Shown: piece by piece, positions 27,070-35,234 of the stretch
Position numbering within the stretch: position 1 is the first letter of the stretch
Layout of the letters: every line of letters begins with the position of its first letter
NCBI RefSeq assembly: GCF_002155685.1
Contig: NZ_MUYK01000001.1
Span: 558,001-622,000, forward strand
DNA from: Erythrobacter colymbi
GTDB lineage: Bacteria; Pseudomonadota; Alphaproteobacteria; Sphingomonadales; Sphingomonadaceae
Direction: 5' to 3'
DNA length: 64,000 nucleotides
Translations under genes and position numbers: made by a program
Notes under the pieces: model-generated
What the model saw: the letters and a program-made list of their open reading frames with translations, nothing else
The model's database searches: none
What the model was told of the DNA's origin: nothing

Positions 27070-27518
27070 CGGACTGGGCGCTGGTGTTCAAGGCGGTGAG
27101 CCTGCTCGCGGCTGTCAGCTGGACTGCGCTGATCTTGCTGCCGCGCTGGCCCGCGCTGCTCTCGGCGATCCTCTATCTCGGCATCGGCCTCTTGTGTCTG
27201 GTCTATGCCACCGGCCTCATCGGCGTGGTCAGCGGGCTGATCCCCAATTCGGGCGGCGGGGGCATGGACTTCACGTCCATCACCGGCATCCGCGCGCTGT
27301 TCGCCACCGATGGCGGGGTGACGATCGGCTGGACGCATTACCTCGCCTTCGACCTGTTCACCGGCCTCTGGATCGCGCGCGATGCCGATGCGAAGAACGT
27401 CTCGCGCTTCCTTCAGGCGCCGGTGCTGCTGCTGACCTTCCTCGCAGGGCCGCTGGGCCTCGGGATCTGGCTGATCGCGCGCGAGCCCGCCGCGCGCCGG
27501 CAGGGGCGGTTTCGCTAG
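27066..27518 (+). CDS. ABA4-like integral membrane protein (DUF4281)
   Basis: A 150-residue membrane protein with four predicted helices: LVFKAVSLLAAVSWTALIL, ALLSAILYLGIGLLCLVYATGLI, a segment around WTHYLAFDLFTGLWIARDA, and APVLLLTFLAGPLGLGIWLIA. FDLFTGLWIARD together with the FLxGPLGLGIWLI end is the signature of the ABA4 family, named for the plant protein needed to make neoxanthin. The bacterial members have no proven reaction. Erythrobacter-type bacteria make oxygenated carotenoids, so a role there is attractive but unproven. It is coupled to the TIP30-like reductase by ATGA. Confidence 0.78.
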   Translation: MTDWALVFKAVSLLAAVSWTALILLPRWPALLSAILYLGIGLLCLVYATGLIGVVSGLIPNSGGGGMDFTSITGIRALFATDGGVTIGWTHYLAFDLFTGLWIARDADAKNVSRFLQAPVLLLTFLAGPLGLGIWLIAREPAARRQGRFR

Positions 27519-27543
27519 ACCCGCGCGGGGGCTTTTGCTTAAT

Positions 27544-27566
27544 TCTCCCAAACGGCTTTTGGGAGA
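27544..27566 (+). promoter_or_regulatory. Palindrome that contains the ribosome site of the acyl-CoA synthetase gene
   Basis: TCTCCCAAA and TTTGGGAGA form a perfect 9-bp inverted repeat around a 5-base loop. The right arm contains GGGAGA, the Shine-Dalgarno for the ATG at 27577. As RNA it would hide the ribosome site. As DNA it has the size of a TetR/FadR-type operator. Either reading implies control of the synthetase. Confidence 0.55.
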
Positions 27567-27576
27567 GAGCACGGCC

Positions 27577-29139
27577 ATGGCGCGCAATGCCTATCACGCA
27601 TTCCAGACCTTCGACGAAATCCTGCATTTCTGGGCGAAGGAGCGCCCCGATGGCCATGCCTTCGATCAGGAGGGGCGGGTCACGACCTATGCCGAGGCCG
27701 ATGTCCTCACCCGCCAGCTGATCGCGCTGATGCAGGCGCGCGGGATCGACAAGGGCGACCGCGTGGCGTGGCTGGGCAAGAACCGCGACACCTATTTCCT
27801 GCTCTATATCGCCGCGGCGCGGATGGGAGCGGTGATGGTGCCGATCGGCTGGCGGCTCGCCCCGCGCGAGATCGCCTATATCCTCACCGACACCGAGGCG
27901 AAGCTGCTGTTTGCCGACGCCGATTTCGTCGAGACCGCGCATGGCGTGGCAGGCGAGGTTTCGGCCAATCCCGAAGTGATCGAGGCCGAGGCTGCGCGCA
28001 TGGCGGCAGGCGGGTTCGAGCCGGCGGACTACACCCCGCCCGGCCCGCATGATCCGGTGCTCCAGCTCTACACCAGCGGCACCACCGGCAACCCCAAGGG
28101 GGCGATGCTGTCGAACACCAACCTCCTCGGCCTGCACAATGCGGCGGTGGCCGAGGGGCTCGACTGGCAGTTCTACGAGCCGGGCGACTGCATGCTCGTC
28201 GCCATGCCTTGCGCGCATATCGGCGGCACGGGGCTGGTGAACATCGCCGTCGCGAGCGGGGTGAGGAGCCTCGTGCAGGCGGAGTTCTCCCCCGTCGGCG
28301 TACTCGAGGCGATCGAGGCGGGGGCGACGCATATGTTCATCGTGCCGGCCGCGCTCCAGATGGTCGTCCAGCACCCGCGCGCTGCGAGCACCGACTTCAG
28401 CAATCTCAAATACCTGATGTACGGCGCTGCGCCGATGCCCTTGGAGCTGCTCAAGGAAGCGGTGCGGACGATGCCGACGACGAAGTTCCTGCAAGCCTAC
28501 GGCATGACCGAGACGTCAGGTACGATCTCGATCCTTCCCCCTGAGGACCACAGCCTCGAAGGCAACCAGCGCATGCGCTCGGCGGGGAAGGCCTGCCCCG
28601 GGGTCGAGATCGAGGTGCGCGGGCCGGACAATGTCGAGGTTCCGCGCGGCGAGATCGGCGAGGTGTGCATCAAGTCGCCCTCCAACACGGCGGGCTACTG
28701 GAAGCTGCCCGAGGCAACCGCCAAGACCATCGATGCCGACGGCTGGCTCCACACCGGCGATGCGGGCGTGATGGACGCGGACGGCTATGTCTACATCCAG
28801 GACCGCATCAAGGACATGATCATCTCGGGCGGCGAGAACGTCTATCCCGCGGAGGTCGAAAGCGCGATCTACGGTCACCCCGCCATCGCCGAGGTCGCCG
28901 TGATCGGCGTGCCGAGCGCCAAGTGGGGCGAGGAGGTCAAGGCCTGCGTCGTCGCCAAGCCCGGCATGGAAGTCGACGAGGCCGACGTGATCGCCTGGAC
29001 GCGCGAGCGGATCGCGGCGTTCAAGGCACCCAAGAGCGTCGACGTGATCCCGCTGATGCCGCGCAACGCCAGCGGCAAGATCCTGCGCCGCGAGTTGCGC
29101 GCGCCCTATTGGGAAGGGCAGGAGCGGCAGGTCTCCTGA
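27577..29139 (+). CDS. Fatty acyl-CoA synthetase (AMP-forming)
   Basis: A 520-residue adenylate-forming enzyme that activates a fatty or aryl acid with ATP and CoA. The P-loop is LYTSGTTGNPKGAMLS, the A5 motif YGMTETSG, A7 LHTGDAGVMDADGYVYIQDR, A8 IKDMIISGGENVYPAEVE and the catalytic Lys near the C-terminus in RNASGKILRREL. The order and length match medium/long-chain acyl-CoA ligases. The precise acid is not evident. GGGAGAGAG precedes the ATG but sits in a palindrome. A DUF938 methyltransferase follows after 1 bp. Confidence 0.9.
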   Translation: MARNAYHAFQTFDEILHFWAKERPDGHAFDQEGRVTTYAEADVLTRQLIALMQARGIDKGDRVAWLGKNRDTYFLLYIAAARMGAVMVPIGWRLAPREIAYILTDTEAKLLFADADFVETAHGVAGEVSANPEVIEAEAARMAAGGFEPADYTPPGPHDPVLQLYTSGTTGNPKGAMLSNTNLLGLHNAAVAEGLDWQFYEPGDCMLVAMPCAHIGGTGLVNIAVASGVRSLVQAEFSPVGVLEAIEAGATHMFIVPAALQMVVQHPRAASTDFSNLKYLMYGAAPMPLELLKEAVRTMPTTKFLQAYGMTETSGTISILPPEDHSLEGNQRMRSAGKACPGVEIEVRGPDNVEVPRGEIGEVCIKSPSNTAGYWKLPEATAKTIDADGWLHTGDAGVMDADGYVYIQDRIKDMIISGGENVYPAEVESAIYGHPAIAEVAVIGVPSAKWGEEVKACVVAKPGMEVDEADVIAWTRERIAAFKAPKSVDVIPLMPRNASGKILRRELRAPYWEGQERQVS

Positions 29140-29140
29140 C

Positions 29141-29737
29141 ATGAAACAGCACGCCCCCGCCACCTTGCGCAATCGCGAGCCGATTGCCGCCGTGCTCGCG
29201 CAGGAATTGCCCGCGCGCGGTACGGTGCTCGAAATTGCGGCAGGCACCGGGGAACATGCGGTGTTCTTCGCAGGTGCTTTCCCCGCGCTCGACTGGCAGC
29301 CGACCGATCCCTCGCCCGAGGCGGTGGCCTCGATCACCGCCTATCGCGACGACTATGGCGGCACCAATCTCGCCGCGCCGCTGCTGCTCGATGCCGCCGC
29401 GCCCGAGACGTGGCCCGTCACCCGAGCCGACGCGATCGTGTGCATCAACATGGTCCACATCAGCCCGTGGGAGGCGACCCTCGGGCTGTTCCGGGGGGCT
29501 GCACAATTGTTGGGCAGCGGCGCGCCGTTGATCCTTTACGGGCCCTATCTCGAGGCGGGCGTGGAGACCACGCCCTCCAACCTCGAATTCGACGCAAGCC
29601 TCAAGGCGCGCAATCCGCTGTGGGGACTGCGCGAGGCGGAAGCGCTCGATGCGCTTGCTGCGCAGCACGGCATGGCGCGGACCGCGCGCCATGCGCTGCC
29701 CGCCAACAATATCGTGCTGGTGTACCGAAGCGCTTAG
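29141..29737 (+). CDS. DUF938 SAM-dependent methyltransferase-like protein
   Basis: A 198-residue protein of the DUF938 family. It begins APATLRNREPIAAVLAQELP and has the SAM-binding loop VLEIAAGTGEHAVFFAGAFP. INMVHISPWEATLGLFRGA and LILYGPYLEAGVETTPSNLEFD are the family's characteristic stretches. The methyl acceptor is unknown. It follows the acyl-CoA synthetase by 1 bp. Its stop overlaps the stop of the convergent entericidin gene (29734-29737), so there is no room for a separate terminator between them. Confidence 0.84.
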   Translation: MKQHAPATLRNREPIAAVLAQELPARGTVLEIAAGTGEHAVFFAGAFPALDWQPTDPSPEAVASITAYRDDYGGTNLAAPLLLDAAAPETWPVTRADAIVCINMVHISPWEATLGLFRGAAQLLGSGAPLILYGPYLEAGVETTPSNLEFDASLKARNPLWGLREAEALDALAAQHGMARTARHALPANNIVLVYRSA

Positions 29738-29865
29738 TCTATCGCGCGCTTGCCCGCCTGGCCGACCGACTTGATGTCGTCGCCAAGGCCGTCGACCGTG
29801 TTGCAGGCCGCGGTGCCAAGGGCGAGAGCGGCAAGGGCGGCGGCAGTCAGAACATTGCGAATCAT
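29734..29865 (-). CDS. Entericidin-like small lipoprotein (downstream copy)
   Basis: A 43-residue peptide, too short for common gene callers. MIRNVLTAAALAALALGTAA is a lipoprotein signal with lipid Cys21. The mature part CNTVDGLGDDIKSVGQAGKRA carries the entericidin A/B core ACNTVxGxGxDI. By family knowledge, entericidins are small envelope lipoproteins of the toxin-antidote and stress type. GGACCC upstream of the ATG is a weak ribosome site. It lies 109 bp downstream of a second copy on the same strand and converges on the DUF938 gene. Confidence 0.82.
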   Translation of the reverse strand: MIRNVLTAAALAALALGTAACNTVDGLGDDIKSVGQAGKRAID

Positions 29866-29974
29866 AAACGGGTCCTTCGTCAAACCTGCTGGATCAACGC
29901 ACAACCTGTCGCAAAATTCCTGACAATGCGGTGAATCGCCGCCCCTGCCCGATGGATGGGCGAGGCCCGCCCGG

Positions 29975-30106
29975 TCAGATTTCCTTTTCTACCTCGCGCG
30001 AGGCCGACTGGAGGGCCTCGCCTGCGCCTTCGACGGTGTTGCAGGCAGCGGTGGCGAGCGCGGCTGCCGACAGGGCGAGCGCGGTGATAAGGGTACGGTT
30101 GGTCAT
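29975..30106 (-). CDS. Entericidin-like small lipoprotein (upstream copy)
   Basis: A 43-residue lipoprotein with signal MTNRTLITALALSAAALATAA and lipid Cys22. The mature CNTVEGAGEALQSASREVEKEI keeps the ACNTVEGAG core but is more acidic at the end and lacks the GxDI continuation of the neighbouring copy. AGGAG lies upstream of the ATG. The equal length and shared core show a tandem duplication, now diverged. Its partner copy follows at 29734-29865. A functional split like that of enteric EcnA/EcnB is possible but not shown by sequence. Confidence 0.83.
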   Translation of the reverse strand: MTNRTLITALALSAAALATAACNTVEGAGEALQSASREVEKEI

Positions 30107-30172
30107 GGCAGGGTGCTCCTTCGTGGTTGTCCCTGCAGGGCCGAACCGGAGCAATTGCCCGAAAGGTTCATC

Positions 30173-31084
30173 CTATTCGCCGGAATGCACCCGGGATCGG
30201 GCGAGTTGCCGTTCGCGCCAGGCGATCAGCAGGCCCGCTCCGATGATCAGCGGCGCGCCGAGCCACAGGCTGGCGGGCGGGGCGCGGTCGAAGATGGTGT
30301 AGCCGTAGAAGCTCGCCCATAGCAGCGCGGTGTAGTCCATCAGCAGGATCACCGCCGCCGATCCGAAGCGCAGCGAGGTGGTGAGCAGCATCTGCGCGGC
30401 CGCGCCGACGAGGCCCATGCCGAGGATCAGCGCCCATGTGACCGGATCATGCGCCGCGCCGACGAAGGGCAGGGCGATGGCGGCGACCGGCGTGGTGATC
30501 GCGGCGAACCAGAAGACGATGCTCCACGGGTTCTCGGTGGTGTTGAGGTCCTGCAACTGGTGGCTGATCACCGCCACCATGAAGGGCGCGACAAGGCCGA
30601 CCGCGATCCCCGCCAGCGTCACGCCTTCGTGCAGGGCGCCAAAGGGCTGCATCACCACCAGCACCCCGGCAAAGCCCATCGCCACCGCGCTCCAGCGGTA
30701 GGGGCCGATCTTCTCGCCGAACAGGATCATGCCGATCAGCACGGCAAAGACCGGGGCGGTGAAGCCGAGCGTCGTCGCCTCGGCGAGTGGCAGCAGGAGA
30801 ACGGCGCCATAGGTGAAGACCATTCCGAACAGCCCGCTGAAGGCGCGCCGCGCCTGCGCGCCGATCCGGTTGGTCCTGAGCATCGCGAGCCTGCCGGTCA
30901 GCGCCAGCCCCGCGCCCAGCAGCACCACGGTGAGCGCCTGCCGCCAGAATATCAGCTCCATCAGATGCGCGCCGCGTTCGCCGGCGAGCTTCACCAGCAT
31001 GCCCATCGTCGCCAGCGCGAAGGCGGCGAGCAGCCGCACGAACAGCGCGAGCAGCGGGCGGGGGCGGGCGATCGAGCCATCCAT
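30173..31084 (-). CDS. DMT (EamA) superfamily transporter
   Basis: A 303-residue inner-membrane protein with ten predicted helices arranged as two EamA repeats (first about residues 10-145, second about 155-290). Visible helices include FVRLLAAFALATMGMLVKLAG, GLFGMVFTYGAVLLLPLAEA, AEATTLGFTAPVFAVLIGMILFGE and the repeat-2 ALLWASFYGYTIF. LAEATTLGFTAPVFAVL is typical of the RhaT/EamA drug/metabolite exporters. The substrate is unknown. It stands alone, oriented away from the small membrane gene at 31150. Confidence 0.87.
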   Translation of the reverse strand: MDGSIARPRPLLALFVRLLAAFALATMGMLVKLAGERGAHLMELIFWRQALTVVLLGAGLALTGRLAMLRTNRIGAQARRAFSGLFGMVFTYGAVLLLPLAEATTLGFTAPVFAVLIGMILFGEKIGPYRWSAVAMGFAGVLVVMQPFGALHEGVTLAGIAVGLVAPFMVAVISHQLQDLNTTENPWSIVFWFAAITTPVAAIALPFVGAAHDPVTWALILGMGLVGAAAQMLLTTSLRFGSAAVILLMDYTALLWASFYGYTIFDRAPPASLWLGAPLIIGAGLLIAWRERQLARSRVHSGE

Positions 31085-31149
31085 CGCCGCCAGCCTTGGC
31101 CGCAGGGCGAGGATTGCGCAACCCGCCCCGCGTCCTACATGGGGCCGCG

Positions 31150-31389
31150 ATGGATCTGATCGCGCAATTCGAGCTGATGAGCGATGCCGCGCAGCTGGCG
31201 TGGATCGGCGGGGGGCTGTGGCTGCTTGCCGGGGTGTTCACCCTGATGGAGCGCCGCCGCGCCCGCGCGCGCAATCTGGCGAAGCTGGAAGCGGTCGGGT
31301 GGATGCCGTGGACGACCCTGTTCGTGCTCGCCGCGATGCTCGGCGCAGGGTGCCTCGCGATGGCGCTGCCGGCGGTGATGAAGGGCTAG
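31150..31389 (+). CDS. Small two-helix membrane protein, hypothetical
   Basis: A 79-residue protein with two predicted membrane helices, LAWIGGGLWLLAGVFTLM and TTLFVLAAMLGAGCLAMALPAVM, joined by a basic loop (ERRRARARNLAKLEAVGWMP) that would sit in the cytoplasm by the positive-inside rule. I recognise no family. The ATG at 31150 gives a compact protein, whereas the longer frame adds 18 residues that overlap the divergent transporter promoter. The ribosome site is poor. It is followed at once by a set of strong stem-loops. Confidence 0.58.
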   Translation: MDLIAQFELMSDAAQLAWIGGGLWLLAGVFTLMERRRARARNLAKLEAVGWMPWTTLFVLAAMLGAGCLAMALPAVMKG

Positions 31390-31396
31390 GCAGCGT

Positions 31397-31476
31397 GACG
31401 GAGGGGTATGTGCCTCGTACCCCTCCGTCAGCCGCTGGCGCGGCTGCCACCTCCCCATTCCTCACGGAACGGGGAG
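31397..31476. repeat. Three consecutive stem-loops (REP-like element)
   Basis: Three inverted repeats lie end to end. GACGGAGGGGTA pairs with its exact complement (31397-31429, 9-base loop). CAGCCGC-TGGC-GCGGCTG spans 31429-31446. CTCCCCATTCC-TCAC-GGAACGGGGAG spans 31451-31476 with one wobble. There is no T-run. This form is that of REP/BIME-type intergenic repeats, though copies elsewhere in the genome cannot be checked here. Confidence 0.62.
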
Positions 31477-31560
31477 AGACCTGAAAACCTGAGCTTATGG
31501 ATGCCGTTCGAACCCGCAGGGTTCGCAAGGCCGAACGGCGGCCGGCCGGTTAGGCCGAAA

Positions 31561-31582
31561 CTCCGGGCCGGAGGGCCCGGAG
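31561..31582 (-). terminator. Intrinsic terminator of cpaF
   Basis: CTCCGGGCC-GGAG-GGCCCGGAG is a 9-bp stem directly after the cpaF stop (31591), followed on the minus strand by a short T-run (AGTTTCGG). It is the only terminator-like hairpin in position for this gene. Confidence 0.65.
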
Positions 31583-31590
31583 CGCCTGCC

Positions 31591-33120
31591 TTACAGGCAG
31601 GCCTCCAGATACGCCTGATCGAAGCCGAACTGGCGCGCCTTTTCGAGCGTGTAGGGGCGAAGGCCCGACGAGCGGAATTCGCCGAGGATCTTCCCGTCGT
31701 CGGTCTCGTCGAGATATTCGAACTTGAACAGCTCCTGCGTCACGATCACGTCGCCTTCCATCCCGATCACCTCGGTGATGTTGGTGGTGCGGCGCGAACC
31801 GTCGCGCAGACGCTTGACCTGCACGATGAGATCCACCGATTCGGCGATCTGGCGGCTGATGGCTTCCTTGGGGATCTTGATGTCGCCCATCAGGATCATG
31901 TTTTCCATACGGCCAAGGCATTCGCGCGGGCTGTTGGCGTGGAGCGTACACATCGAGCCGTCGTGACCGGTGTTCATCGCCGCGAGGAGGTCGAAACACT
32001 CCGCGCCGCGAATTTCGCCCAGGATGATGCGGTCAGGACGCATACGCAGGGCGTTCTTCACGAGGTCGCCGATGGTGATCGCGCCCTGGCCTTCGAGGTT
32101 CGGCGGGCGGGTTTCGAGCGGCAGCCAGTGCGGCTGCTGCAGGCGGAGTTCCGCCGCGTCTTCGATGGTCAGCACGCGCTCGCCCGGGTCGATCATCTTC
32201 GACAGGGCGTTGAGCATCGTCGTCTTACCCGAACCGGTACCGCCCGAGATGACGATGTTCATGCGGCACGCGCCGGCAATCTTCAGCGCGGTCGCCATCT
32301 TGTCCGACATCGACCCGAAGTCGCGCAGCATGTCGATGGTGATCGGCTTTTCGGAGAACTTACGAATCGAGATCGCGGTGCCGCGCAGCGAAAGCGGCGG
32401 CACGATCACGTTCACACGGCTGCCGTCCTTGAGGCGGGCGTCCGCGAGCGGGGTGGTCTGGTCGACGCGGCGGCCGACCTGGTTCACGATGCGCTGGGCG
32501 ATCTGGAACAGGTGCTGTTCGTCGCGGAAGCGGATCGGGGCGAGCTGGAGCTTGCCCTTCTTTTCGATGTAGGTCTGGTCCGGGCCGTTGACCATGATAT
32601 CGGACACGTCCGGATCGTTCAGCAGCTCTTCCAGAGGGCCGAAGCCGAGCAGCTCGTCGATCAGCACCTTTTCCAGCGCGAACTGTTCGCGCCGGTTGAG
32701 GGTGACCTTCAGCTCGGCCAGCACTTCCATGATGATCGGGCGGAATTCCTCGGAGAGCTCCTCCTTGGAAAGCGTCGCGGCCGCTTCGGGGTCGACACGT
32801 TCGAGCAGGCGCGGGAGCACCTGTTCCTTGATCTTGTGGACGCTGGCTTCGAAGCCGCCGACTTCCGAATTGGCCTCGTTGACCGCGGCCATGCGCTCGT
32901 TGAGGCGGTCGATCGCCTCCGAGGTCGTCTGCGGACGGCTGGGCGCCGGGGTCGGAGCCGGAGCGGGGCGCGCCGGAGCGGCTTCACCCGGGATCGGCGG
33001 GAACTGCTCGCCGCCGCGCGGGGCAGCGCCCGCGCCCTTCATGGGCCGTGCGACACCGAAAGCGGGCCTGGCGCCCGGCTTCATCCCGCCTGCATTGCCC
33101 TTTTTGCCGAATGCGCTCAT
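31591..33120 (-). CDS. cpaF: CpaF-family secretion/pilus ATPase
   Basis: A 509-residue type II/IV secretion ATPase of the CpaF/TadA group, which powers Flp/Tad pilus assembly. About 70 low-complexity Pro/Ala residues lead into the N-terminal domain. Walker A is ISGGTGSGKTTMLNAL, the Asp box TIEDAAELRLQQPHW, Walker B RIILGEIRGAECFDLLAAMNTGHDGSMCTLHANS. No other cpa/tad gene is in the window, so the ATPase is detached from its pilus operon or serves another machine. The start at 33120 has a GGGGCTGGGA stretch upstream. A hairpin terminator follows. Confidence 0.92.
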   Translation of the reverse strand: MSAFGKKGNAGGMKPGARPAFGVARPMKGAGAAPRGGEQFPPIPGEAAPARPAPAPTPAPSRPQTTSEAIDRLNERMAAVNEANSEVGGFEASVHKIKEQVLPRLLERVDPEAAATLSKEELSEEFRPIIMEVLAELKVTLNRREQFALEKVLIDELLGFGPLEELLNDPDVSDIMVNGPDQTYIEKKGKLQLAPIRFRDEQHLFQIAQRIVNQVGRRVDQTTPLADARLKDGSRVNVIVPPLSLRGTAISIRKFSEKPITIDMLRDFGSMSDKMATALKIAGACRMNIVISGGTGSGKTTMLNALSKMIDPGERVLTIEDAAELRLQQPHWLPLETRPPNLEGQGAITIGDLVKNALRMRPDRIILGEIRGAECFDLLAAMNTGHDGSMCTLHANSPRECLGRMENMILMGDIKIPKEAISRQIAESVDLIVQVKRLRDGSRRTTNITEVIGMEGDVIVTQELFKFEYLDETDDGKILGEFRSSGLRPYTLEKARQFGFDQAYLEACL

Positions 33121-33315
33121 TCCCAGCCCCCGAGGGTCTCTACCAACCTGCGCAGATCGCCCCGAAAAGGCGAAAGCTGCGTCACGAGAAATGGTGAATA
33201 GGTGGGAATGGTTGTTTTTTTCCTAAACACCTTTTCAAGCCGGCGGCGTTGGGGTTGTCGTTAAGGAGGCCGGCGCTAGAGCGGCGGAATCGGCAGCAAG
33301 GGAAAAGCCAGAACG

Positions 33316-35151
33316 ATGTGCGGCATTATCGGTATCGTGGGTCAGAGCAGCGTCGCCGACCGGCTGGTCGACGGGCTCAAGCGCATGGAATATCGCGGCT
33401 ATGACAGCGCGGGCGTGTGCACGCTGCACGGCGGGGAACTGGTGCGCCGCCGTGCCGAGGGGCGGCTGGCCAATCTGGTAAACGTGCTCGCGCATGATCC
33501 GGCGCCGGGCAATGTCGGCATCGCGCACACCCGCTGGGCGACCCACGGCGCGCCGACCGCGGCCAATGCCCACCCTCACGCGACGGGCGAGCTTGCCATC
33601 GTCCACAACGGGATCATCGAGAATTACAAGGAATTGCGCGCCGAACTCGCCGCCAAGGGCCGCGTGTTCGAGAGCGAGACCGATACCGAAATCGTCGCCC
33701 ACCTGATCTCGGTCGAGGTCGAAGCCGGGGCGGAACCGGCCGAGGCGGTGCGCCGCGTTCTGCCGCGCCTGCGCGGGGCCTTCGCGCTGGCCATCGCCTT
33801 CCGCCGCTATCCCGATCTGCTGATCGGCGCGCGCCTCGGCTCGCCGCTGGTGCTGGGCTATGGCCCCGAGGGCGCGGACGCGGAGATGTATCTCGGCTCC
33901 GACGCACTCGCGCTCGCGCCGCTGACCCAGCGCATCGCCTATCTCGAAGAGGGCGACTGGGTGGTGATCAAGCGCGGCAGTGCGGAGATCTTCGATATCG
34001 AGGGTAACCCCGTCACCCGCGAGATCCAGACCTCGGGTGCATCGGCGGCGGCGGTCGAGAAGGGCAATTACCGCCACTTCATGCAGAAGGAGATCTACGA
34101 GCAGCCCACCGTGGTGGCGCAGACGCTCGCATCCTATCTGCGCCGTTCGGACAATTCGGTCGCGCTGCCGCAGATCGATTTCGACCTCTCCGCCATCCGC
34201 CGCCTGACGATCGTCGCCTGCGGCACCAGCTTCTACGCCGGGATGGTGGCGAAATACTGGTTCGAGCAATTCGCCCGCGTGCCGGTCGACATCGATGTCG
34301 CCTCGGAATTCCGTTACCGCAACCCGGTGCTGGAGGAGGGCGGGCTTGCGCTGTTCATCTCGCAGAGCGGGGAGACCGCCGACACGCTCGCCGCGCTGCG
34401 CCACTGCAAGGCCAACGGGCAGACCATCGGCGTCGTCGTCAACGTGCCGACCAGCACGATGGCGCGCGAGGCCGATCTGCTGCTGCCCACCCACGCCGGG
34501 CCGGAAATCGGCGTCGCCTCGACCAAGGCCTTCACTTGCCAGCTTGCCGTGCTCGCCGCGCTGGCGGCGCACATGGCGGTGAAGAAGGGCCGCCTCGACC
34601 GCGAGCAGGAGGCCGAGATCGTGCGCCACCTGCTCGAAGCGCCCGCCGCGCTCAACGCCGCGCTTGCCCACGATGACGACATCGCCGCGATGGCGCACCT
34701 CGTCGCCCCGGCGCGCGACGTGCTTTATCTGGGCCGCGGGCAGGACTATCCGCTGGCGCTGGAAGGCGCGCTGAAATTGAAGGAAATCAGCTACATCCAC
34801 GCCGAAGGCTATGCCGCGGGCGAGATGAAGCACGGGCCGATCGCGCTGATCGACGATGCCGTGCCGGTGGTGGTGATCGCGCCGTCGGGCCCGCTGTTCG
34901 AAAAGACCGTCTCCAACATGGAGGAGGTGCGCGCGCGCGGCGGGCAGGTGGTGCTGATCTCGGACGCGGAAGGCATCGCCCACGCGGGCGAAGGCTGCAT
35001 CGCGACCATCGAGATGCCGGTCGTCCACCCGCTGATCGTGCCGCTGGTCTATGCCGTTCCGGTGCAACTGCTGGCCTATCACGTGGCCGTGGTGAAGGGC
35101 ACGGACGTCGACCAGCCGCGCAATCTGGCGAAGTCGGTGACGGTCGAATAG
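33316..35151 (+). CDS. glmS: Glutamine-fructose-6-phosphate transaminase (isomerizing)
   Basis: A 611-residue enzyme that makes glucosamine-6-phosphate for peptidoglycan and LPS. The N-terminal glutaminase starts at catalytic Cys2 (MCGIIGIVG) with YRGYDSAGV and HTRWATHG. Two SIS domains follow, with TIVACGTSFYAG, ISQSGETADT and TKAFTCQ in the first and LGRGQDYPLALEGALKLKEISYIHAEGYAAGEMKHGP in the second. The C-terminus ends NLAKSVTVE as in the family. Length and motifs are complete. The gap to divergent cpaF is 195 bp. No glmS ribozyme is visible. Confidence 0.96.
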   Translation: MCGIIGIVGQSSVADRLVDGLKRMEYRGYDSAGVCTLHGGELVRRRAEGRLANLVNVLAHDPAPGNVGIAHTRWATHGAPTAANAHPHATGELAIVHNGIIENYKELRAELAAKGRVFESETDTEIVAHLISVEVEAGAEPAEAVRRVLPRLRGAFALAIAFRRYPDLLIGARLGSPLVLGYGPEGADAEMYLGSDALALAPLTQRIAYLEEGDWVVIKRGSAEIFDIEGNPVTREIQTSGASAAAVEKGNYRHFMQKEIYEQPTVVAQTLASYLRRSDNSVALPQIDFDLSAIRRLTIVACGTSFYAGMVAKYWFEQFARVPVDIDVASEFRYRNPVLEEGGLALFISQSGETADTLAALRHCKANGQTIGVVVNVPTSTMAREADLLLPTHAGPEIGVASTKAFTCQLAVLAALAAHMAVKKGRLDREQEAEIVRHLLEAPAALNAALAHDDDIAAMAHLVAPARDVLYLGRGQDYPLALEGALKLKEISYIHAEGYAAGEMKHGPIALIDDAVPVVVIAPSGPLFEKTVSNMEEVRARGGQVVLISDAEGIAHAGEGCIATIEMPVVHPLIVPLVYAVPVQLLAYHVAVVKGTDVDQPRNLAKSVTVE

Positions 35152-35234
35152 GCCTGCCGTTCTTAACCAAATATCGCGCCGGATATCCTCGGAGCTTTAC
35201 GGGGCCCTAACCATTAGCGGTTAAGGTGTAGGCC

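Noticed and set aside
31408..33201. A 597-residue plus-strand frame across cpaF
   Set aside because: It is antisense to cpaF, which has Walker A and B motifs intact. No motif was seen in the shadow.
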